Under the pieces are notes generated by a model. It saw nothing but the letters and a program-made list of their open reading frames with translations. It was not told where the DNA came from and ran no database searches. The position numbers and the translations under genes are program-made. Positions 33,222 through 42,243 of a stretch of DNA of 64,000 nucleotides are shown here, in pieces. This DNA comes from Naumannella cuiyingiana (GTDB taxonomy: Bacteria > Actinomycetota > Actinomycetes > Propionibacteriales > Propionibacteriaceae), in contig NZ_JACBZS010000001.1 of the NCBI RefSeq assembly GCF_013408305.1, positions 2,480,001 through 2,544,000 of the forward strand, read 5' to 3'. Each line of letters begins with the position of its first letter. Position 1 is the stretch's first letter.

Positions 33222-34199
33222 GTGAGCGGGCTCAAGAAGACCAGCGAGAAGCACCTGATGCTGTTCTCCGGCCGGGCCTATCCCGAGCTCGCCGACGAGG
33301 TCGCCGAACTGGTCGGCTGCGAGCTCACCCCGACGCGCGCCCTGGCCTACGCCAACTCCGAGATCTACGTCCGCTTCGAGGAGTCGGTACGCGGCTCCGA
33401 CGCCTTCGTGATCCAGAGCCACCCGGCCCCGGTGAACGAATGGATCATGGAGCAGTTGATCATGATCGACGCGCTGAAGCGGGCCTCGGCCGACCGGATC
33501 ACCGTGGTCGCCCCGTTCTATCCCTATGCCCGCCAGGACAAGAAGCATGCCGGCCGCGAGCCGATCTCGGCGCGGCTGATCGCCGACCTGTTCAAGGCCG
33601 CCGGTGCGGACCGGATCATGTCGGTCGACCTGCACGCCGCGCAGATCCAGGGCTTCTTCGACGGCCCGGTCGACCACCTGTGGGCGCTGCCGGTGCTGGC
33701 CGACTATGTGGCGGAGTCCTACGACACCGACGAGTTGGTCGTGGTCTCGCCCGATGCCGGTCGCGTCCGGCTGGCCGACCTGTGGACCGACCGGCTGGGC
33801 TGCCCGCTGGCGATCATCCACAAGCGTCGCGACCCCAATGTGGCCAACCAGGTCGCCGTGCACGAGGTGGTCGGCGATGTCGAGGGCAAGGTCTGCCTGC
33901 TGGTCGACGACATGATCGACACCGCCGGCACGATCACCCAGGCCGCCGACGCGCTGCTCGCCCGCGGCGCCAAGAAGGTGATCGCCGCCGCGACCCACCC
34001 GGTGCTCTCCGGGCCGGCGGCGCAGCGGCTGAACGAGTCGAACTTCGAGGAGGTGATCGTCACCAACACGCTGCCGATCACCACCGACGAGCCGATCGAC
34101 AAGCTGACCGTGCTGTCCATCGCACCGCTGATCGCCAAGGCGATCCACGAGGTGTTCGAGGACGGCTCGGTGACCAAGCTGTTCGACGGCCAGGCCTGA
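33222..34199 (+). CDS. prs: Ribose-phosphate pyrophosphokinase
   Basis: A 325-residue PRPP synthase. Motifs: LMLFSGRAYPELADEVAELVG, ALAYANSEIYVRFEESVRG, PFYPYARQDKKHAGREPISARLIADL, the signature DLHAAQIQGFFDGPVDHL, and the PRPP loop VCLLVDDMIDTAGTITQAA. It makes 5-phosphoribosyl 1-diphosphate for nucleotides, His, Trp and cofactors. GTG 33222 follows GGAGGA. It lies 55 bp after glmU, the glmU-prs order conserved in Actinomycetota. Confidence 0.95.
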   Translation: MSGLKKTSEKHLMLFSGRAYPELADEVAELVGCELTPTRALAYANSEIYVRFEESVRGSDAFVIQSHPAPVNEWIMEQLIMIDALKRASADRITVVAPFYPYARQDKKHAGREPISARLIADLFKAAGADRIMSVDLHAAQIQGFFDGPVDHLWALPVLADYVAESYDTDELVVVSPDAGRVRLADLWTDRLGCPLAIIHKRRDPNVANQVAVHEVVGDVEGKVCLLVDDMIDTAGTITQAADALLARGAKKVIAAATHPVLSGPAAQRLNESNFEEVIVTNTLPITTDEPIDKLTVLSIAPLIAKAIHEVFEDGSVTKLFDGQA

Positions 34200-34220
34200 G
34201 CGGCCGCGCCGGCGACCGGA

Positions 34221-35105
34221 TCAGCCGCGCAGCTCGGCGGCGATCCGCTCCGCGCCGGTGCCCAGCGCGATCGTGTAGTGGTTCACGTCGGGCACCTCGG
34301 CGACCGTGACGTGCGGCAGCGTGCTCGCCCAGGTGTCCAGATAGCCCTGCGGATACAGCGGCGCGGCGTCCAACAGGCCGCGTGGCGCCCGCAGCGCCAC
34401 CGCCGGCCGGTCGAGCCGGTCGATGATCGATTCGGCCGCGCCACCGACGAAGAGCTCGGCGAAGTCGGCGAGCATCGCCTCGGCGGAGGTACGCGAGGCG
34501 AGTTCCGGCTCGGTGCCCGCCAGGTCGTAGCCGGCATAGGCCTCGATGTCGGCATCCCAGGCGTCGCGCAGTGCCGGGTGCTCGCGAAACATCGCCAGGT
34601 AGGCGTCCCGGGTGGGGAAGGTCGCCGACAGCCGCTCGGCGGCCGGGCCGAGCGCGGCCCGGGCGGCCTCCGACAGCTCGGCGCGCTCCATGCCCGGCGG
34701 TTTCGGCAGGGGAGCGCCGCCGTCGACGAGCACCAGCCGTTCGACGAGCTGCGGATGGCGTACCGCGAGCGCGGCCGCGACGAACGCGCCCATCGAATGC
34801 CCGACCACGACGACCGGCCGGTGCGCGCCGGCCTCGGCCAGCACGGCGGCCGCGTCGTCGGCGTGCCGCGCGATGCCGAACGGGCCGGGGAGCTCGCTGC
34901 TCAGCCCGCGCCCGCGCAGGTCCGGCGCGAGGATGGTGTGCCCGGGCACCCGCCGGTGCAGCGGCGCCCAGGCGAGGTGATTGCCCGTGATGCCGTGCAA
35001 GGCCAGCACCAGCGGCGCGTCGGGCTCGGCGCCGTCGTAGGAGAAGGCGTGCAGCGTGCCGCCGTCCACCGCGATCTCGAGCTCGCGGGGCTCGCGCGCG
35101 GTCAT
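34221..35105 (-). CDS. Alpha/beta hydrolase
   Basis: A 294-residue hydrolase with LVLALHGITGNHLAWAPL (oxyanion region), DLRGRGLSSELPGPFGI, the nucleophile elbow VVVGHSMGAFVAAAL and a C-terminal His in PDVNHYTIALG. The acid residue is probably in the region after VALRAPRGLLD. The ATG at 35105 overlaps the stop codon of the upstream 3-hydroxybutyrate dehydrogenase gene (ATGA), so both are translated together; a start at 35117 would add four residues. The substrate is unknown; the pairing suggests an ester linked to 3-hydroxyacid metabolism. Confidence 0.82.
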   Translation of the reverse strand: MTAREPRELEIAVDGGTLHAFSYDGAEPDAPLVLALHGITGNHLAWAPLHRRVPGHTILAPDLRGRGLSSELPGPFGIARHADDAAAVLAEAGAHRPVVVVGHSMGAFVAAALAVRHPQLVERLVLVDGGAPLPKPPGMERAELSEAARAALGPAAERLSATFPTRDAYLAMFREHPALRDAWDADIEAYAGYDLAGTEPELASRTSAEAMLADFAELFVGGAAESIIDRLDRPAVALRAPRGLLDAAPLYPQGYLDTWASTLPHVTVAEVPDVNHYTIALGTGAERIAAELRG

Positions 35106-35863
35106 CGGGCCGTCCATCCGCCGTCGAGCACCCAGCTCGCTCCGGTCGCCATGCCCGACATCGGGCCGGCGAGCCAGCAGATCAGGTCGGCGACCTCGTC
35201 GGGCTCGACGAGGCGTTTCACGGCGGAACTGGCAAGCATGATCGTCTCCAACACCTCGGACTCGCTGATCTTGTTGGTACGCGCCTGGTCGGCGATCTGG
35301 GACTCGACCAGCGGGGTACGCACATAGCCGGGATTCACGCAGTTGCAGGTGACCCCGCGCTCGCCGGCCTCCAGAGCGAGCGTCTTGGTCAGCCCCTGCA
35401 GCCCGTGCTTGGCCGCGACATAGGCGGACTTGTAGGGGGAGGCGACCAGGCCGTGGATGGACGACACGTTGATCACCCGGCCCCAGCCGGCCGCATACAT
35501 TCCGGGCAGCGCGGCCCGGGTGAGCAGGAACGGCGCGGTCAACATGATGTCCAGCATGCGCCGCCAGGTGGCGGGATCGAACTCCTCGACCGGGTCGATG
35601 TGCTGGATGCCGGCGTTGTTGATCAAGATGTCGGTGGACAGGGCCAGGCCCTCCAGGGCCGCGGTGTCGGACAGGTCGACCTGCCAGGCCTCGCCGCCGA
35701 TCTCCGTCGCGACCCGTTGGGCCCCGTCGGCGTCCCGATCGGCGACCGTGACCACGGCGCCGAGCCTGCTCAACCGTCGGGCGCAGGCCGCGCCGATCCC
35801 GCCCGCGCCGCCGGTGATCAGCGCCCGCTTGCCGGCCAGCTCACCGGCAGCTTCGTTCTCCAT
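35102..35863 (-). CDS. 3-hydroxybutyrate dehydrogenase (SDR family)
   Basis: A 253-residue short-chain dehydrogenase. NAD-binding ALITGGAGGIGAACARRL, structural ILINNAGIQHIDPVEEF and catalytic NVSSIHGLVASPYKSAYVAAKHG (Ser, Tyr and Lys) are all present. AGIQHxxPxEEF, SIHGLVASPxKSAY and the segment CNCVNPGYVRTPLVE are characteristic of D-3-hydroxybutyrate dehydrogenases, which interconvert 3-hydroxybutyrate and acetoacetate. The preceding 89 bp contain only a short direct repeat (CCCCATCCT twice). Confidence 0.87.
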   Translation of the reverse strand: MENEAAGELAGKRALITGGAGGIGAACARRLSRLGAVVTVADRDADGAQRVATEIGGEAWQVDLSDTAALEGLALSTDILINNAGIQHIDPVEEFDPATWRRMLDIMLTAPFLLTRAALPGMYAAGWGRVINVSSIHGLVASPYKSAYVAAKHGLQGLTKTLALEAGERGVTCNCVNPGYVRTPLVESQIADQARTNKISESEVLETIMLASSAVKRLVEPDEVADLICWLAGPMSGMATGASWVLDGGWTAR

Positions 35864-35952
35864 GGCCTCGCCCTCCCCATCCTCGCCTCCCCATCCTGGC
35901 GCAGGACCTGCGGGGCAGCGTAGCCAACGTCGCCGCCCGCGGGGGCGGGCGG

Positions 35953-37113
35953 TCAGCGCACCAGCTCGCCGCTACGGGCGATCCGGGCCAGCCAGTCCAG
36001 GCTCGGTTTGGGCAGGCGGTCGAAGGTCTTCGGGTCGATGCCGACCAGCCCGAAGGTCGGCCGGTAGGTGCCCCACTCGTAGTTGTCCAGCAGCGACCAG
36101 TGCAGGTAACCGCGGACGTCGATGCCGTCGGCCATCGCGTTCGCGAGACCCGCCAGCGCGTCGAAGGTGTAGTCCTTGCGGCGCTCGTCGTCGGCGGTGG
36201 CGATCCCGTTCTCGGTGACGAACAGCGGGGTGTGCCCGCTCAGCTCCCAGGCGTGCCGGATGCAGATCTCCAGGGCCTGCGGGAAGTACTCCCAACCCAT
36301 CAGCGTGGTCTCCGCGCCCGCGGGCACCGGCAACGGTCCGTCGGCGCCGATGAAGGTGCGCAGGTACGCCTGGACGCCGAGGAAGTCGTCGCCCCGGGAG
36401 GCCTCGAGGAACAGATCCTCGCGGGGGTAGCGGTAGGCCGCCATCTCCTCCGCACAGCCGTCGGCCGCGTGGAACGCCTGGCCGGCGACCGACCAGCCGA
36501 CCGCCGCCGGCAGCGTCGACAGCGCGTCCTTGGCCCGGTGATGGGCGTCGATCAGGTGCTCGGTGACCAGCGGCGACGGCGCCGGCAGGCTGGCGGCCGT
36601 CATCTCGTTGCCCTCCTCGCCGCGGGTCATCGACAACATGTTGACCTCGTTGATGTCGCAGATCCACGACACGCCGTCCAGGATCGGCGTCACGGCCTCC
36701 ACGTAGCGGGCGAACCGCTCCGCGGCCCGCGGCGAGCTCCAGCCGCCGCGCCGGGCGAACCAGCGCGGGTTGGTGAAGTGGTGCAATGTGACCATCGGGG
36801 CCAGGCCGGAGTCGAGGCAGGCGTCGACGATCCGCCGGTAGTGCTGCAGCATCGCGCGGGAGAACTGCCCCTCCTCGGGCTCGATCCGCGCCCACTCCAG
36901 GCTGAACCGGTAGGCCCCGAAGCCGCGGTCGGCCAGCAGCGCGACGTCCTCGGGCCAGCGATGCAGGCTGTCCGCGGCGTCCCCGCTCGGCTCGGCGAGC
37001 TCGGTGTCGGCCGCGTGCTCGCGGGCCCACCAGTCGGCATTGGTGTTGTTTCCCTCGATCTGGTGCGCGGCGGTCGCCGCGCCCCACAGGAAGCTCTCGG
37101 GGAACGTGATCAC
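35953..37113 (-). CDS. Glycoside hydrolase family 1 beta-glucosidase-like
   Basis: A 386-residue GH1 protein: FPESFLWGAATAAHQIEGN at the start, YRFSLEWARIEPEEG, LHHFTNPRWFA, the acid/base Glu156 in ICDINEVNM and the nucleophile Glu301 in FVTENGIAT, and HWSLLDNYEWGTYRPTFGLVGID near the end. The usual NEP around the acid/base is NEV here, and the length is below the common 440-480. GTG 37113 starts at the family N-terminus (VITFPESFLWG). It is the last gene of the ABC importer operon, so the imported sugar is probably a beta-glucoside that this enzyme cleaves in the cytoplasm. Confidence 0.87.
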   Translation of the reverse strand: MITFPESFLWGAATAAHQIEGNNTNADWWAREHAADTELAEPSGDAADSLHRWPEDVALLADRGFGAYRFSLEWARIEPEEGQFSRAMLQHYRRIVDACLDSGLAPMVTLHHFTNPRWFARRGGWSSPRAAERFARYVEAVTPILDGVSWICDINEVNMLSMTRGEEGNEMTAASLPAPSPLVTEHLIDAHHRAKDALSTLPAAVGWSVAGQAFHAADGCAEEMAAYRYPREDLFLEASRGDDFLGVQAYLRTFIGADGPLPVPAGAETTLMGWEYFPQALEICIRHAWELSGHTPLFVTENGIATADDERRKDYTFDALAGLANAMADGIDVRGYLHWSLLDNYEWGTYRPTFGLVGIDPKTFDRLPKPSLDWLARIARSGELVR

Positions 37114-37145
37114 TGGCGGTTGCTCCGTTCGGTTCGGGGGTTCGG

Positions 37146-38021
37146 TCACTTCAGGCCGGTCGTCGCGACGCCGCGGATGAAGTAGCGCTGCAGCAGCAGG
37201 AAAAGGATCAGCACGGGCGCGATCACCAGCACCGAGCCGGCGAGCAGCAGTCCGTAGTTGGTCGCGTTCTGCCCGGTCGAGTACAGCGACAGGGCGACCG
37301 GCAGGGTGTAGTAGGACTCCGACTGTGCCGCGACCAGCGGCCACAGGAAGTTGTTCCACGAGAACAGGAAGGTGATGATCGCCAGCGTCGCCAGGGCGGG
37401 GCCACACAGGGGCAGCACGATCCGGGCGAAGATCCGCAACTCACCAGCGCCGTCGATCCGGGCCGCCTCGATCAGCGTGTCCGGGATGGCCTGCATGAAC
37501 TGGCGCATCAGGAAGACGCCGAGCGGTGCGGTGACGAAGGGCAGCACCAGCCCGAGATAGCTGTTCAGCAGACCGAGGCGGGCCACGACGACGAACAGCG
37601 GAACGAAGGTGACGACGGCGGGCACCATCATGGTGATCATCACGATCGTGAACAGCGCCCGCTTGCCGGCGAAGTCGAGCTTGGCCAGGGCGTACCCCAC
37701 CATCGAGCAGAAGATCAGGTTGCCGACGACCGTGAGCGCCGCGACGATGACGCTGTTGGCGAAGAAGCCGCCGAAGTTCAGCTCGGTCAGCCAGGTGGCG
37801 AAGTTGGCCAAGGTGGGTTCGCGCGGGAACAGCGTCGGCGGCCGACGCAGGATCTCGCCCTGGCCCTTGAGGCTGCCGAGCGCCGTCCAGACGAAGGGCA
37901 GGACCCACACCACGAGCCCGACGGACAACACGATGATCATCCCGATCCCGAGCCGGCGGCGGGAATCGGAGTTCGTGCCGGGCAGGTCTTCCGTGCCGGG
38001 TACGCCGGATTGCTGGGCCAT
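37146..38021 (-). CDS. Sugar ABC transporter permease, MalG type
   Basis: A 291-residue inner membrane protein with six hydrophobic segments. The cytoplasmic EAA loop, EAARIDGAGELRIFARIVLPLCGPALA, contacts the ATPase. FLFSWNNFLWPLV and the C-terminal QRYFIRGVATTGLK are typical of carbohydrate permeases of the CUT1 group. The ATG at 38021 overlaps the stop of the preceding permease by one base. No ATPase gene is in the cluster, so a shared MsiK-like ATPase is likely, as in Streptomyces. Confidence 0.9.
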   Translation of the reverse strand: MAQQSGVPGTEDLPGTNSDSRRRLGIGMIIVLSVGLVVWVLPFVWTALGSLKGQGEILRRPPTLFPREPTLANFATWLTELNFGGFFANSVIVAALTVVGNLIFCSMVGYALAKLDFAGKRALFTIVMITMMVPAVVTFVPLFVVVARLGLLNSYLGLVLPFVTAPLGVFLMRQFMQAIPDTLIEAARIDGAGELRIFARIVLPLCGPALATLAIITFLFSWNNFLWPLVAAQSESYYTLPVALSLYSTGQNATNYGLLLAGSVLVIAPVLILFLLLQRYFIRGVATTGLK

Positions 38022-38998
38022 CAGTCCTCCCTCGTGCCGAGCAGCTTGAACTGCAGCAGGCTCAACAAGGCGATGGCGAGGAACAGCACGTAGCTCGCGG
38101 CTGATGCCTGGGCGTACTTGCCGAATCCGAACTGCTCGAAGCTGTAGTACGCCACCGAGAAGGTCGCGCCCAGCGGGCCGCCCTGGGTCATCACGTAGGC
38201 CTCCTCGAAGAACTGCAGGAAACCGACGGAGATCATCACCGCGCCCAGCAGCATCGCCGGTCGTAGCAGCGGCATGGTGATCATGGACAGCCGCGCCCAC
38301 GGTCCGGCGCCGTCGACGAGCGCGGCCTCGGTGACCTCCTCGGGGATGGACTGCAGGCCGGCGAGGAAGATCACCATCAGGGTGCCGACATTGCGCCAGA
38401 CCGCCAACGCGATCAGCGACGGGAGCGCCCAGGTGGTGTCGTTGAGCCAGTTCGGGCCCTGGATGCCGACGAGAGCCAGTGCGCTGTTCAGCAGACCGTC
38501 GGGCTGCAGGATGTAGCGCCAGGCGACGGCGACCGCGACGATGCTGGTCACGACGGGGGCGTAGAAGCCGACCCGGAAGAACGCCACCACCCTGCCGCCG
38601 CCGCTGTTCAGGGCCAGCGCCAGGGTCAGCGCGATCGCCATGGTCACCGGGATGCCGACCAGCACGAAGGTGCCGGTGACGAACATCGAGCGTAGGAACC
38701 GCTCGTCCGTGAACAAGATCGCGTACTGCTCGATCCCGACGAAGTTCACCGCGAACGGGGAGCGGGCGTCGCGGGCGGTGAAGTCGGTGAACGACATCGC
38801 GAACGAGCCGATGATCGGCACCAGCATGAAGAAGGCGAAGATCACCGCGAACGGAAGACAGAATGCCCAGGCGACGAGCGTGCGCCGACGGCGCCCCCCG
38901 ATCCGGGCCGGGGGCCGGCCCCGGCCGGACGGGCCCGGCCGCGGCTGGGCCCGTCCGGTGTCCGGGGCGGTGAGCGCCCCGGTGGCCTGGATTCCCAT
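38021..38998 (-). CDS. Sugar ABC transporter permease, MalF/UgpA type
   Basis: A 325-residue permease. A Pro/Arg-rich cytoplasmic N-terminus of about 40 residues precedes six membrane segments. The EAA-type loop is TEAALVDGAGPWARLSMITMPLLRP; AWRYILQPDGLLNSALALVG and the FFEEAYVMTQGGPLGATFSVAYYSFEQFGFGKYAQASAASYVLF stretch (given here only as a landmark, residues 257-300) fit CUT1 permeases. It starts 5 bp after the binding-protein stop and forms the membrane channel with the MalG-type partner. Confidence 0.9.
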   Translation of the reverse strand: MGIQATGALTAPDTGRAQPRPGPSGRGRPPARIGGRRRRTLVAWAFCLPFAVIFAFFMLVPIIGSFAMSFTDFTARDARSPFAVNFVGIEQYAILFTDERFLRSMFVTGTFVLVGIPVTMAIALTLALALNSGGGRVVAFFRVGFYAPVVTSIVAVAVAWRYILQPDGLLNSALALVGIQGPNWLNDTTWALPSLIALAVWRNVGTLMVIFLAGLQSIPEEVTEAALVDGAGPWARLSMITMPLLRPAMLLGAVMISVGFLQFFEEAYVMTQGGPLGATFSVAYYSFEQFGFGKYAQASAASYVLFLAIALLSLLQFKLLGTRED

Positions 38999-39003
38999 CA
39001 GGG

Positions 39004-40263
39004 TCAGCCCATGCCGATCGAGTCGGCCTGCGCCTGGAGCTCCTTCAGCGCCGTGGCGGCATCCTGCTCGCCGCGGGCCATCTTCTCCAGCGCGGCATCG
39101 CCGGCGGCAGCCACCTGTACCCAGGTCGCCGTTGCCGGCGGCACCTTGGCGCTCTGCAACTGGTCACCGAAGGCCGTCAACTTGTCGTTGCCGCTGAGCT
39201 CCGGCAGCTCCCAGGCGGCCTGCGCCGCGGGCAGGTCGCCGGTCAGTTGGTACCACTTCGCCTGGACCTCGGGCTGGCTGAGGTAGGAGATCAACCGCCA
39301 CGAGGCATCGGGGTTCTCGGCATCGGCGAACACCGACAGGTTGGACCCGCCCGCGAACGAGGTCGACGACTTCCCGGTCGGCACCACCGCGGTGGCGTAC
39401 TTCGACGTGAAGTCGGCGCCGCCGATCTCCGCGAGCTGGCCGGCCAGCGCCGGTCCCTCGACCAGCATCGGGGTGCGACCGTCCACGAAGGCGGCCTCGC
39501 GGGCGCCGGTGGCCGGATCGACGTTGGGGTCGGAGATCTTCTCGGTGAAGAACTCCTGCTGGTAGCCGAAGGCCTCCACCATCTCGGGAGTGTCCAGGGT
39601 CCACTTGTCGCCCGCGGTCAGCTCGGCACCGTTGGACCACGGGATCCAGAGCGAGGCCTGGTAGGAGTCGAAGCTGCCCGCCGGCATCGCGAAGCCCCAG
39701 TCGGCGCCTGCCTTGGTCTGCAGATCCTTGGCCATCGTCTTCAGTTCCGCCCAGTTCTTGGGCGGGCTGGTCCAGCCTGCCTTCTCGGCCAGGTCGGTGC
39801 GGTAGTAGAGCACCCGGGTGTCGGCGTACCACGGCACGCCCACGACGCGGTCGCCGATCTTGTTGCTGGCGACCGAGCTTGGGAAGAAGCCGCTGCTGTC
39901 GATATCGGCCGGCACGGTGGCCAGCGCGTCGGCGAAGTCCGGCATCCAGGTGGTGCCGATCATGGCCATGTCGGGCGTCGTCCCGGCCGCGATCGCGGTC
40001 TGGAACTTGTTGTGGGCGGCGTCCCACGGGACGGCGGTGATCTCGACCTTGACCCCGGGGTTCTGCGCCTCGAAATCCTTGACGAGCTCGGGGAGGGCCT
40101 CGCCCTCGGCGCCCATGGCCCACATGGTCACGGTGCCCTGGACGGGGCCGCTGCCGACGGTCGTCTCCGACTCGGGCTGGTTGGTGGTGTCGGCCCTGCC
40201 ACATCCGGCGGCGACGAGAGCCACGGTGGCAAGTACCACCGCGATGGCACGCGCGTTCTGCAT
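39004..40263 (-). CDS. Sugar-binding lipoprotein of ABC transporter (family 1)
   Basis: A 419-residue extracellular solute-binding protein. Hydrophobic residues 5-18 and lipobox VAAGC (Cys21) mark it as a lipoprotein. The core has VTMWAMGAEGEALPELVKDFEAQNPGVKVEI and ATTPDMAMIGTTWMPDFA-like segments, YYRTDLAEKAGWTSPPKNWAELKTMA and GGSNLSVFADAENPDASWRLISYLSQPE, as in SBP_bac_1 proteins. GAGGAGGA precedes the ATG at 40263. A LacI-type operator lies 22 bp upstream, so it is the first gene of the controlled unit. Confidence 0.9.
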   Translation of the reverse strand: MQNARAIAVVLATVALVAAGCGRADTTNQPESETTVGSGPVQGTVTMWAMGAEGEALPELVKDFEAQNPGVKVEITAVPWDAAHNKFQTAIAAGTTPDMAMIGTTWMPDFADALATVPADIDSSGFFPSSVASNKIGDRVVGVPWYADTRVLYYRTDLAEKAGWTSPPKNWAELKTMAKDLQTKAGADWGFAMPAGSFDSYQASLWIPWSNGAELTAGDKWTLDTPEMVEAFGYQQEFFTEKISDPNVDPATGAREAAFVDGRTPMLVEGPALAGQLAEIGGADFTSKYATAVVPTGKSSTSFAGGSNLSVFADAENPDASWRLISYLSQPEVQAKWYQLTGDLPAAQAAWELPELSGNDKLTAFGDQLQSAKVPPATATWVQVAAAGDAALEKMARGEQDAATALKELQAQADSIGMG

Positions 40264-40284
40264 CTGTTCCTCCTCGAACGACAG

Positions 40285-40304
40285 AAATCAAAGCGCTTAG
40301 ATTT
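40285..40304. promoter_or_regulatory. LacI-family operator upstream of the sugar transporter
   Basis: A 20-bp near-perfect palindrome around the centre AAGCGCTT; the left half AAATCAAAGC and the right half GCTTAGATTT match at nine of ten positions. A central CG flanked by such half sites is the LacI/GalR hallmark. It lies 22-41 bp before the binding-protein start codon, where it would block transcription. Confidence 0.85.
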
Positions 40305-40353
40305 CGCCACAATAGGGCTCACGCCCGCTTCGTGCAAGGTCGTCGGCAGGTGG

Positions 40354-41529
40354 TCAGGCGCAGCCGCAACTGGCCCGGATCTCCAGCCGGGTGCCGAGCC
40401 GATAGCGGCGCGGCCCCTTCGAGGGCGCCGCGTACTCATCAGCCAGGATCCGCGCCGCGATCCGGCCCATCGACTCCATCGGCTGACGCACGGTGGTCAG
40501 CGTCGGCGTGCTCAGCCGCCCGGCCAGCACGCCGTCGAAGCCGGTCACCGCGACGTCGGTGGGGACATCCAGGCCGGCACCGCGCAACACCTCCATGGTC
40601 ACCAGGGCGAGCTGATCATTGGTGCAGACCAGGGCGCGCGGCAGCCGGCGTTGTGCCGCCAGCTCGGCCACCCGGGCGAGCGAATCGCGCTCGGCGAGGG
40701 TGGAGGAATCGATTGGCGCCTCCGGCGGGGTGAGCCCCCGCTCGGCCATCGCCAGCCCCATCCCGCGGAACCGTTCGGCGGCATCGCTCGGCTCGATCGA
40801 GCCGACGAAACCAAGATCACGAATGCCATGATCATCGATCAGGTGGGCGATCAACGTCTGCATCCCGCCCATGTTGTCGACCAGCACCCGGTGATGATCA
40901 TCTTCGGATGGTGCGGCGCTGAGCAGCACCACCGGCATGGTGCGCGAGATCGTTCGCAGCGTCTCCGGCGCGTCCCGGGTCGGGAAGACCGCGAGCCCGT
41001 CGACGCGGCCGGCGGTGTCGGCGACGGCGGTCGCCGAGCTCGACCCGCGCGACAACAACACCTCGCGGCCGAGCCGGCGACTCTCCAGCTCGAACCCGCG
41101 CTGCACTTCGTCGACGTAGAGCGGGTACGCCCGCGGGTCCGGCCACGCGGCCTCGCCCAGGGCATCGAAGGAGATGGGCCCGTCGGCGGCGAGCGCGTCG
41201 AGGTCGAGCTCGGGTACCGGATCGTCGAACTCGCCGGCGAGCGCCTGGGCGTGATCGAGGATCAGGTCGAAGGAGTGCAACCCGAACACCCCGGTCCGCC
41301 CGGCGGCCAGCCCGCGGGCTGCGCCGCTCGGGGCGTACCCCAGGGCGCGGGCCGCCGCGAGCACCCGCTCGCGGGTGCTCGGCTTGACCGAGTCGGGCCG
41401 GCGGAAGGCGAACGACACGGTCGCGATCGAGACCTCGGCCGCGCGCGCCACGTCGTAGACGGTCGCGCGCCGCACGGCACCGGGCTCGCCCGACCCCTCT
41501 CGCGGCCGCTCGGTCGTCTCGCCTGCCAT
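40354..41529 (-). CDS. LacI family transcriptional regulator
   Basis: A 391-residue regulator. The HTH is TVYDVARAAEVSIATVSFAFRRPDSVKPSTRERVLAAARALGYAPSGAARGL, at residues 23-75, with the hinge helix at its end. The sugar-binding part has SRTMPVVLLSA, DNMGGMQTLIAHLIDDHGIRDLGFVGS, CTNDQLALVTMEVLRGAGLDVPTDVAVTGFDGV and STPTLTTVRQPMESMGRIAARIL. An insertion rich in Asp (about residues 98-130, GEFDDPVPELDLDALAADG) is not usual in the family. GGAGGA precedes the ATG at 41529. It sits upstream of the transporter operon on the same strand and should bind the operator at 40285. Confidence 0.9.
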   Translation of the reverse strand: MAGETTERPREGSGEPGAVRRATVYDVARAAEVSIATVSFAFRRPDSVKPSTRERVLAAARALGYAPSGAARGLAAGRTGVFGLHSFDLILDHAQALAGEFDDPVPELDLDALAADGPISFDALGEAAWPDPRAYPLYVDEVQRGFELESRRLGREVLLSRGSSSATAVADTAGRVDGLAVFPTRDAPETLRTISRTMPVVLLSAAPSEDDHHRVLVDNMGGMQTLIAHLIDDHGIRDLGFVGSIEPSDAAERFRGMGLAMAERGLTPPEAPIDSSTLAERDSLARVAELAAQRRLPRALVCTNDQLALVTMEVLRGAGLDVPTDVAVTGFDGVLAGRLSTPTLTTVRQPMESMGRIAARILADEYAAPSKGPRRYRLGTRLEIRASCGCA

Positions 41530-41613
41530 CGCCGTCCTCCTGCCCCGCGTTCCCGGCGCCTCGCGCGAGCCGCGCGCGAGCCTGCTGCACGCTAACCCAT
41601 CCGGGCGCCCGGC

Positions 41614-42243
41614 TCAGCCCGCCGCGGTGAGCCGGGCGATCGCCTGCCGGCGATCGGCCACGCCGAGCTTGGCGAAGATCGCGTTGACGTGGGACTTCAC
41701 CGTGGAGACGCCCAGCACGAGCTCGGCGGCGATCTCGGGATTGGTCCGACCGCGGCCCATCAACTCCGCGACCTCGGCCTCCCGTGCGGTCAGGGCGGGG
41801 AAGCGGTCCCGGACCGACCGCGGCTGCGCATCGGGCAGCCCGGCCACCACCCGTCCGGCGATCCGGGCGTCCAGCGGCGTCCCTCCGGCGACGGCCGCTC
41901 GTGCCGAGGCCACCACCTCCGCGCCCGAGGCGTCCTTGGTCAGGTAGCCGCTCGCGCCGGCCTCGAGCGCGTGCTTGATCGACGCGTCGTCGCCGAAGGT
42001 GGTGAGCACGAGCACCCGGGTCCCGGGCAGTTCCGCCACCACCTGCCGGGTCGCCGCGACGCCGTCGCAGACCGGCATCCGCAGGTCCATCAGGATCAGG
42101 TCGGGCTCGGTCTCGTGCGCCACGCGTACCGCCTCGGCGCCGTCGGCGGCCTGCCCGACCACCTCGATGCCCTCGGCCAGCGACAGCACCGTCACGATGC
42201 CCTCGCGGACCAGGGCCTGATCATCGGCCACCACGACGCGCAT
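41614..42243 (-). CDS. NarL/FixJ-type response regulator
   Basis: A 209-residue response regulator. The receiver domain has the acidic pair DD (7-8), phospho-acceptor Asp53 in LMDLRMPVCDG, Thr in LVLTTFGDD and Lys in GYLTKDASG. The C-terminal LuxR-type HTH is LTAREAEVAELMGRGRTNPEIAAELVLGVSTVKSHVNAIFAKLG. The ATG at 42243 overlaps the stop codon of the histidine kinase gene by one base, so both come from one transcript. Confidence 0.93.
   Translation of the reverse strand: MRVVVADDQALVREGIVTVLSLAEGIEVVGQAADGAEAVRVAHETEPDLILMDLRMPVCDGVAATRQVVAELPGTRVLVLTTFGDDASIKHALEAGASGYLTKDASGAEVVASARAAVAGGTPLDARIAGRVVAGLPDAQPRSVRDRFPALTAREAEVAELMGRGRTNPEIAAELVLGVSTVKSHVNAIFAKLGVADRRQAIARLTAAG

Noticed and set aside
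31637-33235. 532-residue minus-strand frame opposite glmU
   Set aside because: The plus-strand GlmU is unmistakable; the antisense frame merely mirrors its hexapeptide repeats.
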